Below, piece after piece: positions 1-6,953 of a stretch of 14,406 nucleotides of DNA. Every line of letters starts with the position of its first letter. The stretch's first letter is position 1. The DNA is from JAFAXD01 sp035472475 (GTDB lineage: Bacteria; Pseudomonadota; Alphaproteobacteria; Rhizobiales; Xanthobacteraceae). The stretch is from the NCBI GenBank assembly GCA_035472475.1, contig DATIPA010000188.1, forward strand, positions 1 to 14,406, in the 5' to 3' direction. The notes below the pieces were generated by a model. It searched no databases. It worked only from the letters and a program-made list of their open reading frames with translations, and had not been told where the DNA came from. Position numbers and translations under genes: made by a program.

Positions 1-2101
1 TTGCGCTCACGGACGTGTGGTCGTAGGCGATTGTCATGATCGGCACATCGTCGAGCAGCGACATGATGACGATCATCGCGGCCGACAGCGGCACGAAGTT
101 GAAAAAGACCGTGGACAGGACGACGACAAACATGATGTCCATGGTCAGCGCCACCCGGTAGATTGTGTAACTGGTGATGCGTTCAAAGATGCGCCGGGCT
201 TCGTCGATGGCGCTGTTGATCACCGACAGTCCGGGGGCGGTAAGGATCAGCGCGGCGGCGCCGCGCGCGGCGTCGGTGGCTCCGGACACCGCCGTACCGC
301 AGTCAGCCTGCTTGAGCGCCGGCGCGTCATTGACCCCATCGCCGGTCATCGCCACGAGATGTCCGCGCCCTTGCAGCGCTTTGACGATCGCATATTTGTG
401 CTCCGGAAAGACGCGCGCGAAACCGTCGGCGCGTTCGATCGCTTCGGCAATGGCCGGCGGAACGTTGTTAGGGTCCATGTCCTTGGGAAAGGCATCCGCC
501 GCCGGGATAATGTGAGTACCCATTCCGAGCAGGCGCGCGGTTTCGATCGCGATGGCGGTATCGTCGCCGGTGACCATCTTGACCTCGACGCCTTTCTGGC
601 GCGCCTTCTCAATGGTGGCCTTGGAATCGTCGCGCGGCGGGTCGAACATCGGCAAGATGCCGAGCAGCGACCACGTGTTGCCGCCGTCCTCAGAACGAGC
701 CACAGCGAGCGCGCGCGAACCCTTGCCGGCCAAATCGTCGACGGTGCGTTTGACGCGTTGCGCGACGTCCGGAGCAGGTTTGACGAGATCCGCGATCACC
801 TGGGGTGCCCCCTTGGTGACGGCGATGGTGTTGCCGTCGGGTGCGGTGAGGAGCGCCTGGGTGCGTTTGCTGACCGGGTCAAACGACGTGAATTTGACAA
901 GCTTGTAGGCCGCAAGGGCGCTTTGATCGGTCAATGCGGCAATCACCGCCGTATCGATAGCATCCCGGTCCGCGGCAGTGGAGGCGAGGGCGGCCGCCAA
1001 AATGCAGTCTCGCGGCTGCTTGGCTGCGAACAGGATTGGATCGCCGAGTGTGAGTTGATTCTTCGTGAGCGTGCCGGTCTTGTCGGAGCAGAGGATATCG
1101 ACCCCCGCCATCTCCTCGATTGCCGACAGTTTGGAGACGATGGCCTTTTCCTTGGACAGCGCCAACGCCCCCAACGCCATGGTGATGGAGAAAACCGCCG
1201 GCATCGCCACGGGGATCGATGCCACCAGCAGCACCAAGACAAACTGCAGGATGCCAAGCGCATCGGCGGCGTCCCAATCGTCCGCGATGACGATGTCGTG
1301 GTAGACCTTGACGGTCACCATGATCAAAGTGAGGCCGACGGCGAGAGCGATCAGGAAATTGCCAATCTCAAACATCGCTTTTTGCGCGTGGCTGACAGCA
1401 CCCGCGCCCGCGACAAGCTTGGCGGTACGCCCAAAAAAGGTGTGGCCGCCTGTCGCAATGACGACGCCGATCATCTCGCCTTGCTTGACCACGCTCCCCG
1501 AGTAGGCCTCGTCTCCAATCTTTTTGCTGACCGGCAGCGACTCGCCTGTCAGCGCAGCCTGATCGATGGCCGCGTACTCGCCGGCGACGAAGCGCAAGTC
1601 GGCTGGGACGATCACGCCAAGGCGAATCCGGACAATGTCGCCCGGCACCAACGTCGCTGCCGCGACGGTTTGCCACTTGCCGTCGCGCAAGACCGTTGCC
1701 TCAGGGGCGAGCCCGCGCTTGAGCGCGGCCAGGGCGTCGGAGGCTTTATGGTCCTGCCAAAGTTCAAGCGCGACGTTGAAAAACAAGAGCGCCGCGATGA
1801 TCACGAAGTCGTCCCAATGGCCGATCACCGCCGACACGACAGCGGCGGCCTCAATCATGTAGGCGATTGGTCCGGTAAAATGGCCGAAGATCTTGGCGAC
1901 GAGACTGGTCCGCTTTTCGACCAGCGCATTGGGGCCAACGGTCGCAAGCCGCTGCGCGGCCTCGGCGTTGCTCAACCCGCGATCCGGTTGCACCGCAAAG
2001 TGTGTGAGCACCTGATCGACCGGCATATGCTCAAGGTCGGCGGCGTCAGGACGCGCGGTAGCGGCTTCGGCGGCTGATGTTTGCTGCTTCGTGTCGGGCA
2101 T
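1..2101 (-). CDS. P3A-type plasma-membrane proton-efflux ATPase (3' end beyond window)
   Basis: Likely pumps protons out across the inner membrane using ATP. The frame is open for 700 codons from the ATG at 2101 to the left edge, so the last transmembrane helices are missing (the family is usually 800-900 residues). Visible landmarks are the N-terminal cation-ATPase domain, TGES of the actuator domain at residues 185-188, the M4 motif PVAMP at 297-301, phosphorylation motif DKTGT with Asp340, nucleotide-binding KGAP at Lys430, and the hinge TGDGVND at 586-592. The M4 sequence and an Asp-Asp pair in M6 (684-685, where plant and fungal proton pumps carry their proton-binding Asp) favour the proton-pump class over calcium, potassium or heavy-metal pumps. 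An AGGA lies 4 bases before the start. The gene is 71 bases downstream of the binding-protein gene on the same strand. Family call is firm; the ion is inferred. Confidence 0.9.
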   Translation of the reverse strand, partial: MPDTKQQTSAAEAATARPDAADLEHMPVDQVLTHFAVQPDRGLSNAEAAQRLATVGPNALVEKRTSLVAKIFGHFTGPIAYMIEAAAVVSAVIGHWDDFVIIAALLFFNVALELWQDHKASDALAALKRGLAPEATVLRDGKWQTVAAATLVPGDIVRIRLGVIVPADLRFVAGEYAAIDQAALTGESLPVSKKIGDEAYSGSVVKQGEMIGVVIATGGHTFFGRTAKLVAGAGAVSHAQKAMFEIGNFLIALAVGLTLIMVTVKVYHDIVIADDWDAADALGILQFVLVLLVASIPVAMPAVFSITMALGALALSKEKAIVSKLSAIEEMAGVDILCSDKTGTLTKNQLTLGDPILFAAKQPRDCILAAALASTAADRDAIDTAVIAALTDQSALAAYKLVKFTSFDPVSKRTQALLTAPDGNTIAVTKGAPQVIADLVKPAPDVAQRVKRTVDDLAGKGSRALAVARSEDGGNTWSLLGILPMFDPPRDDSKATIEKARQKGVEVKMVTGDDTAIAIETARLLGMGTHIIPAADAFPKDMDPNNVPPAIAEAIERADGFARVFPEHKYAIVKALQGRGHLVAMTGDGVNDAPALKQADCGTAVSGATDAARGAAALILTAPGLSVINSAIDEARRIFERITSYTIYRVALTMDIMFVVVLSTVFFNFVPLSAAMIVIMSLLDDVPIMTIAYDHTSVSA

Positions 2102-2172
2102 GGTGTCCTGGTCAAGGAAATCCGTTGTCGTGTTTGAGCAAGTTGAAATAGAGGCCGTTGATCGTCTACCCG

Positions 2173-3150
2173 TCAGTCGGCCTGGATGCCTGCATCCTTG
2201 GCGAGCCGCGTCCATTTCTCGGTCTCGGCGCGTATGAACGAGGCAAACTGCTGCGGTGATTGTCCGCCTGGCTCCGCGCCGATATCGCGCAAGCGGGCAA
2301 CGACATTCGGGCTTTTCAGAATATCGGTGAGTTCGCCGTAGAGTTTGTCGCGGATCGGCTGCGGCGTTCCTTTGGGAACAAGCACGCCGTACCAGGTTGT
2401 AACGTCATAGCCGGGTAACCCGGCTTCGGCGAGCGTCGGCAAATCGGGAAACAATGCGGAGCGCTTGGCTGGGCTGACGGCGAGCGCGCGGACCTGACCG
2501 CCCTTGATGAACGGCGTCGCAGCACCACTCGTCTCGATCGACATCTGGATGTGGCCGGCGACGAGATCGGCCAGCATCGGCGCGCCGCCGCGGTAGGGGA
2601 CGTGCACGATGTCGAGACCTGCCAGCGAACGAAACAACGCGCCCGACATATGCTCGGTGCTGCCGACGCCGGCGGAGCCGTAGTTTACCTTGCCCGGGTT
2701 GGCTTTGATGTAGGCGATCAGCTCCGGAACGGACTTGGCTGGGAGCGCCGGGTTTACAATCAGAATATTGGGCACCGAGGCCGCGATGGTGATCGGCTCG
2801 AAGTCCTTCTCGAAGTCGTACGAGAGTTTCTTATAGATGCCCGGCGCCATTGTGTGGGCGACTGTTGCCATGAAGATTGTGTAACCGTCGGCAGGTGCGC
2901 GCGCCGCGTTGCTGGCGCCGAGGGTCCCGCCGGCGCCGCCGACGTTTTCGACCACAACAGACTGGTGCAGCCGTTCGGAAAGTGCCTGCGCCACAATGCG
3001 CGCGACGATGTCGGTCGTCCCGCCGGCGACGAATGGCACAACGATTGTTATTGGCTTTGTGGGCCAGTCTTGCGCCGGGGCGGTGGCCGGCGGGAGCAGA
3101 CCGGCGGCTAAAGCCAGAACACACGCCACCCACGCGAGACATGTCCGCAT
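2173..3150 (-). CDS. Tripartite tricarboxylate transporter (Bug/TctC family) periplasmic solute-binding protein
   Basis: Extracytoplasmic binding protein that captures a small molecule, often a carboxylate, in the periplasm. I chose the ATG at 3150 (325 residues) rather than the ATG at 3180: it has a near-perfect Shine-Dalgarno (AGGGAGGAGA on the minus strand) 4 bases upstream, and the product then starts with a clean signal peptide, a hydrophobic stretch at residues 4-19 and a likely cleavage after Ala26 or Gln27. The mature protein opens with the Bug hallmark VPFVAGGTTD and carries the second family signature VPYRGGAPMLADLVAG in mid-protein. No membrane subunits (TctA/TctB) are in the window, so it is an orphan binder, which is common for this family. 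It is on the same strand as the acyl-CoA dehydrogenases but 141 bases away, with its own leader. Ligand unknown. Confidence 0.93.
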   Translation of the reverse strand: MRTCLAWVACVLALAAGLLPPATAPAQDWPTKPITIVVPFVAGGTTDIVARIVAQALSERLHQSVVVENVGGAGGTLGASNAARAPADGYTIFMATVAHTMAPGIYKKLSYDFEKDFEPITIAASVPNILIVNPALPAKSVPELIAYIKANPGKVNYGSAGVGSTEHMSGALFRSLAGLDIVHVPYRGGAPMLADLVAGHIQMSIETSGAATPFIKGGQVRALAVSPAKRSALFPDLPTLAEAGLPGYDVTTWYGVLVPKGTPQPIRDKLYGELTDILKSPNVVARLRDIGAEPGGQSPQQFASFIRAETEKWTRLAKDAGIQAD

Positions 3151-3154
3151 GCCG

Positions 3155-3164
3155 TCTCCTCCCT
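3155..3164 (-). promoter_or_regulatory. Strong ribosome binding site deciding the start of the Bug protein
   Basis: The minus strand reads AGGGAGGAGA ending 4 bases before the ATG at 3150. It lies inside the reading frame of any product started at 3180, which argues for the shorter start. Confidence 0.75.
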
Positions 3165-3167
3165 GCG

Positions 3168-3199
3168 CAAGCTCGGACATTGAACGCCGGCCGAGCTTG
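3168..3199 (-). promoter_or_regulatory. Inverted repeat in the leader of the binding-protein gene
   Basis: CAAGCTCGG at 3168-3176 and its exact reverse complement CCGAGCTTG at 3191-3199 are separated by 14 bases. An alternative pairing, CGGACA (3174-3179) with TGTCCG (3202-3207), overlaps it, so the two pairings would exclude each other in RNA. The element ends 3 bases upstream of the strong ribosome binding site. It could be a protein operator or an RNA hairpin next to the ribosome site; the function is inferred from position only. Confidence 0.4.
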
Positions 3200-3291
3200 A
3201 TTGTCCGCTAACTTAGAGCGTTTCGGTACCGATTGCCCAGGCGCTAGTGCGGGGGCAGGGGGCCGCTGCAAGCCGGCCGCGCACCAGGATG

Positions 3292-4476
3292 TCAGAGGTT
3301 GACGAGCGTTTTCGCCAGGATGTTTGTTTGAATCTCGGTGGTGCCGCCCATGATCGTAAACGCCCGACCGTTCAGGTAGCGCGGCATCAAGGCCAGTGTC
3401 TCTTCATCTTCAGGCGGCAGCTGCAAGGTTTCATAGAGCGGGCGCTCATTCACCCAGCGCAGTGCATCCTCGCCAGAGGCGTCCACGGCGAGCTCGGTGA
3501 CGGCCTGACGGATCTCGCTCCAGCGCAGCTTCAAGAGCGAGGAGATCGGTCCCGGGTTGGACCCGGCCTGGTGGGCCGAAAGCACCGAAAGATCGATCAT
3601 TTCCATGGAGTCGATATCGGTGCCGACCTCGGCGAGGCGAACCAAAATATCAGGATCGCCCGGGCACCGCGCTGCGATCATGCGGGCGAGCTTGGCGAAC
3701 TGGGCGCGCACGCGCCCCGCCATCATGGTGCCGCCGCGCTCGAATTCGAGGAGATACTTGGCGACTTCCCAGCCTTTGTTCTCTTCGCCGACCCGGCCCG
3801 CTTTGGGCACGCGCACATTGTCGAAGAACACCTCGTTGAATTCGTGGTCGCCACCGTTGCCGATGATGGGGCGGATCGTGATCCCGGACAGGTCCAGATC
3901 AATCAGCAGGAAAGTGATCCCTTCCTGGCGCTTGCCGACGTTCGAGGTGCGAACCAGGGCAAAGATGCGGTTTGATCGATGCGCCATCGTGGTCCAGATT
4001 TTCTGACCGTTGACGACGTAGTCGTCGCCGTCGGAGTCGGCCTTGGTTTTGAGCGACGCGAGGTCGGAACCGGAGCCCGGCTCCGAATAGCCCTGTGCCC
4101 AGTGATCTTCCCCTGAGCGGATCCGGGGAAGGTACGTGTCCTTCTGCTGCTGGGTGCCAAACCGCATCAGGACAGGGCCGACGAACTGAGTTCCGGCTCC
4201 GTTGTAGGGTGCAGCGCCGGCGCGGCCGCATTCGATTTCGAAGATGTAGCGCTGCACCGGTGTCCAGCCAGTGCCGCCATACTCGACCGGCCAATTCGGC
4301 ACCGACCAACCTTTGCGCGCCAGCGCCCGATGAAAATGGATCGATACGTCCGGCTCGACAATGAAGCCGGTGGTGAGGTCGTTTGCGCGCCGCATCGCGG
4401 GCGGAACGTGCTCGCTGAGAAAAGTCCGTACCTCGTCGCAAAACGCGCGATCCTGTGCGGTCAAGCCAATGTCCAT
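3292..4476 (-). CDS. Acyl-CoA dehydrogenase, PimC-like (large, catalytic) subunit
   Basis: FAD enzyme that introduces the alpha-beta double bond into an acyl-CoA thioester in the cytoplasm. The 394 residues show the family layout: helical N-terminal domain, beta-domain motifs YSEPGSGSD (130-138) and NGQKIWTT (from 156), then the C-terminal helical bundle. Glu246, in the segment EFERGG, sits where isovaleryl-CoA-dehydrogenase-type and heteromeric enzymes keep the catalytic base. The classical medium-chain position near the C-terminus reads GGTTEIQ (377-383), with glycine in place of that glutamate, which agrees. As I recall it, the sequence resembles PimC of the pimeloyl-CoA route. It starts 12 bases after the partner subunit, with AAGGA ahead of its ATG, so the two are surely co-transcribed. 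Substrate (dicarboxylyl-, branched or cyclic acyl-CoA) cannot be read from the sequence. Confidence 0.92.
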   Translation of the reverse strand: MDIGLTAQDRAFCDEVRTFLSEHVPPAMRRANDLTTGFIVEPDVSIHFHRALARKGWSVPNWPVEYGGTGWTPVQRYIFEIECGRAGAAPYNGAGTQFVGPVLMRFGTQQQKDTYLPRIRSGEDHWAQGYSEPGSGSDLASLKTKADSDGDDYVVNGQKIWTTMAHRSNRIFALVRTSNVGKRQEGITFLLIDLDLSGITIRPIIGNGGDHEFNEVFFDNVRVPKAGRVGEENKGWEVAKYLLEFERGGTMMAGRVRAQFAKLARMIAARCPGDPDILVRLAEVGTDIDSMEMIDLSVLSAHQAGSNPGPISSLLKLRWSEIRQAVTELAVDASGEDALRWVNERPLYETLQLPPEDEETLALMPRYLNGRAFTIMGGTTEIQTNILAKTLVNL

Positions 4477-4488
4477 CGTGAGGTCCTT

Positions 4489-5640
4489 TCAGCCGGCTAC
4501 GGCCAGCAGCCCTTCGGCCGCAATCTCCGGCTTGGAAATCAACGAGCCGTAGCGACGCAGGTGGTCGCGTGTCGAACCGAACAGCGCCTCGTAGGCCAGC
4601 AGGCGCTTGGCATAGGCGCCAAGCGGCAGTTCATTGGTCGTGCCGATCGCACCGTGAAGCTGGATGGCATCCTGATGGACGAACCTCGCGCACCGTCCGA
4701 TCTTGGCTTTGGCGCCAGAAACGGCTCGCCCCCGGCGGCCGGCAGGCCCCTCGAGCGATAGTGCTGCGAACAGCGCGGACGCGCGGGCCTCCTCCTCGTT
4801 GACCCGCATGCGCACCATGCGATGCTGCAGGGCCTGAAACTTTGCCAGCGGCTGGCCAAACTGCACCCTGGTCTTCGTGTATTCGACAGTCGCGCCGACC
4901 ATCGCGCCGATCGCCCCGACGGCGTCCGCCGAGAGCCCGGCGATTGCGTGATCGATGACACGGTCGATGGTCGCGCTGGCATCCTCGTTTCCGCCCAGGA
5001 GCGCTCTCGCCGGCAGCGCGACGCTTGTCAGTTCAATGTCGGCGGCGCGTCGTCCATCGACGGTGCGAAAGGGGCGCGTTGCAATTCCGGTGGCGTTCGT
5101 GGGAACGACGAACACCCCGACACGGTTATCGCCGGCACCCGTGCCAATCCGCGCCGAAACCAGTACGGTATCCGCGATCGGCGCGCCGATGACGAATGAC
5201 TTGGCGCCGGTCAATGAAAACCCGCGGGTGTCAGGCCGCGCGGTGGTGGTGGTTCCGCGATCGGCGAACGCAAAGGCAAGCCGGGCGCGTCCTTCGCTCA
5301 CCGATGCGATCAGGGCCTTGCGCTCGGCTGCCGAACCCAGCGCCGAGATCAATCCACCCGCCAGCAGCACAGTCGGGAGGTACGGTTCAACGACCAGGAA
5401 CCGGCCAAACGCTTCCATCAGGATCGCCGCCTCAATGACGCCGCCGCCGATGCCGCCGTCGTCCACCGCGAACGGCAATCCAAGCCATCCCAGCCGCGCG
5501 AACTCATCCCAAAGCTCGCGGCTCCAGCCGTCCTCGCTTGCAACGATGCGACGATAGGTGTCGTAGTTGTAGTGTTCGCGCAAAAAGCCTTCTGCGGTGT
5601 CCCGTAAGATGATCTGTTCAGTATCGTATTGCAGGTTCAA
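4489..5640 (-). CDS. Acyl-CoA dehydrogenase, PimD-like (small) subunit, TTG start
   Basis: Partner subunit of the downstream dehydrogenase, 383 residues. It has the N-terminal helical domain with a GLPF...DDGGIGGG stretch, a divergent beta-domain, and a C-terminal domain with the FAD-contact-like segment FGQPLAKFQALQH (about 261-273) and QLHGAIGTTNELPLG. The ERG-type catalytic segment of the large subunit is absent at the matching place, where Ala-Gly-Leu stands. Near the C-terminus it reads YEALFGST (Glu351) rather than YEGT, as I recall for PimD-like proteins. This suggests it shapes the heteromer rather than catalysing alone. The start is TTG at 5640: the reading begins at the usual family N-terminus, GGGAG lies 7 bases upstream, and the nearby upstream ATG is out of frame. 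First gene of the minus-strand operon facing the M24 gene. Confidence 0.88.
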   Translation of the reverse strand: MNLQYDTEQIILRDTAEGFLREHYNYDTYRRIVASEDGWSRELWDEFARLGWLGLPFAVDDGGIGGGVIEAAILMEAFGRFLVVEPYLPTVLLAGGLISALGSAAERKALIASVSEGRARLAFAFADRGTTTTARPDTRGFSLTGAKSFVIGAPIADTVLVSARIGTGAGDNRVGVFVVPTNATGIATRPFRTVDGRRAADIELTSVALPARALLGGNEDASATIDRVIDHAIAGLSADAVGAIGAMVGATVEYTKTRVQFGQPLAKFQALQHRMVRMRVNEEEARASALFAALSLEGPAGRRGRAVSGAKAKIGRCARFVHQDAIQLHGAIGTTNELPLGAYAKRLLAYEALFGSTRDHLRRYGSLISKPEIAAEGLLAVAG

Positions 5641-5752
5641 GCGCTTGCTCCCAGCTCTTCGTCATGCCCGGTCCGCAGTTTGAGGAATGACGCAAGCGCA
5701 GGTTTCGCCTAAGATCGCGCTCAATACAACACCCCGCCCCGAGGAGCCCCCT
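5638..5752. promoter_or_regulatory. Divergent control region with palindrome and repeated CAAGCGC site
   Basis: The 112-base gap between the diverging PimD-like and M24 genes must hold both promoters. CAAGCGCTTG (5638-5647) is a perfect 10-base palindrome overlapping the TTG start codon of the PimD-like gene. CAAGCGC recurs at 5693-5699 inside GCAAGCGC (5692-5699), which is the reverse complement of GCGCTTGC at 5641-5648, so the two form an 8-base inverted repeat spaced by 43 bases. This fits a dimeric or looping repressor, but no regulator gene is in the window. I could not point to convincing -35/-10 boxes. Confidence 0.4.
5741..5746 (+). promoter_or_regulatory. Ribosome binding site deciding the start of the M24 gene
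   Basis: GAGGAG stands 6 bases before the ATG at 5753. The longer start at 5687 has its GAGGA directly against the ATG with no spacing, so 5753 is preferred. Confidence 0.7.
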
Positions 5753-6943
5753 ATGCTTACTGCCGCGAAATCGCCCGCCGTCCCGTTCGACACCGCACGG
5801 CTCGACCGCCTGATGGACGATGCCGGCATGGACGTCCTGCTGGCGACGTCGAAGCATAACGTGCAGTACCTGCTGGGTGGACATCGGGCGTTCTTCTTCG
5901 ACTACATGGACGCGTTCGGCGTCAGCCGTTACCTGCCGGTTGTGGTCTACCCCAAGGGTGCGCCCGACAGGGCAGCCTTCATCGGCCACAACATGGAGAG
6001 CTATCAGCACCAGGTGCATCCGTTCTGGACGCCCGACGTGCTGACGCGGGCATCGGGCTCGGTCGACGCAATGCAGAAAGCGGTCGAGCATGTGCGTAAG
6101 AGCGGCGTGCGCGCGCGCCGGATCGGCGTCGAGATGGCGTTCGTGCCGGCGGATGCCGAACGCACCCTGCGCAAGGAAATGCCCGATAGCGAGATCATCG
6201 ATGCTCTGTTCACACTCGAGCGCTTGCGAGCCCGCAAATCGCAAGCGGAGCTCGACATGCTCAAGATCGCGTCCGAGCGGGTCATCGAGTCGATGATGGC
6301 GGTCATTGCCAATCACGGCCCGGGCACCACCAAGCAGGAATTGGCGGACGCGCTCAAGCGCGAGGAAGTCAACCGTGGGCTCACGTTCGAATACTGTCTG
6401 ATCGCCGCCGGGTCGAACCTCAACCGTGCGCCGTCTGAGCAGAAGTGGGAGAACGGTGATGTCCTGTCGCTCGATTCAGGCGGCAACTATCACGGCTACA
6501 TCGGCGACCTCGCCCGCATGGCGATCCTGGGCGAGCCCGACGCCGAGCTGGAGGAATTATTGGCCGAGATCGAGGAGATTCAGCGCGTAGCCATGAAGCC
6601 GATCAAGCCAGGCGTGCTCGGAGGCGAGATTTATACGATTGCGGAGGAACGGCTGAAGAAATCACGGCAGCACAACCACCTGCACTTCCTGGCCCATGGA
6701 ATGGGATTGGTCAGTCACGAGGCGCCCCGGCTCACCAGCAGCGGCCCGGTCAAGTACGACGGCTATGATGCCGATAAGCCGTTGGAGACCGGAATGGTCG
6801 TGTCGGTCGAGACGACATTGCAGCATCCCAAGCGCGGCTTCATCAAGCTTGAAGATACCGTGGTGGTCACCGACAAAGGCTTCGAAATCTACGGTGAAGG
6901 CGGCCGCGGCTGGAACCGGGGTGGGACCGCACTCGCGCGCTAG
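5753..6943 (+). CDS. M24 family metallohydrolase (Xaa-Pro aminopeptidase/creatinase-like)
   Basis: Dinuclear-metal hydrolase of the pita-bread fold, 396 residues from the ATG at 5753. The N-terminal creatinase-type domain covers about residues 1-170 and the catalytic domain about 175-390. All five metal ligands of the family can be placed: Asp241 in LSLDSG, Asp252 in GDLAR (the standard 11-residue spacing), His315 in AHGMGL, Glu353 in SVET and Glu367 in LEDT. It is therefore probably active. Members cleave X-Pro peptides, but also creatine, ectoine-type amides and other small C-N bonds, so naming it a peptidase would be a guess. It is followed 10 bases later by a flavin monooxygenase and faces an acyl-CoA dehydrogenase operon, a setting that suits small-molecule catabolism better than peptide turnover (inference). 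Confidence 0.9.
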   Translation: MLTAAKSPAVPFDTARLDRLMDDAGMDVLLATSKHNVQYLLGGHRAFFFDYMDAFGVSRYLPVVVYPKGAPDRAAFIGHNMESYQHQVHPFWTPDVLTRASGSVDAMQKAVEHVRKSGVRARRIGVEMAFVPADAERTLRKEMPDSEIIDALFTLERLRARKSQAELDMLKIASERVIESMMAVIANHGPGTTKQELADALKREEVNRGLTFEYCLIAAGSNLNRAPSEQKWENGDVLSLDSGGNYHGYIGDLARMAILGEPDAELEELLAEIEEIQRVAMKPIKPGVLGGEIYTIAEERLKKSRQHNHLHFLAHGMGLVSHEAPRLTSSGPVKYDGYDADKPLETGMVVSVETTLQHPKRGFIKLEDTVVVTDKGFEIYGEGGRGWNRGGTALAR

Positions 6944-6953
6944 CCGCGCCCGC

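Noticed and set aside
17..2077. 686-codon open frame on the plus strand opposite the proton pump
   Set aside because: The minus strand encodes an unmistakable P-type ATPase through the whole stretch. The plus-strand product is an Arg/Asp/His/Gly-rich string with no domain, the usual antisense artefact of GC-rich coding DNA.
3151..3180. Upstream ATG at 3180 as start of the Bug protein
   Set aside because: It would place ten polar residues before the signal peptide and bury the strong ribosome site inside the coding sequence; ATG 3150 fits both.
3247..3975. 242-codon plus-strand open frame opposite the PimC-like gene
   Set aside because: It is an antisense shadow of a clear acyl-CoA dehydrogenase.
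5687..5752. Upstream ATG at 5687 as start of the M24 protein
   Set aside because: There is no spacing between its GAGGA and the ATG, the added residues are unlike the family, and GAGGAG is well placed for the ATG at 5753.
6696..6953. 86-codon upstream extension of the monooxygenase frame
   Set aside because: It lies inside the M24 catalytic region in another frame; the FAD-binding fold expected at the N-terminus begins right after ATG 6954.
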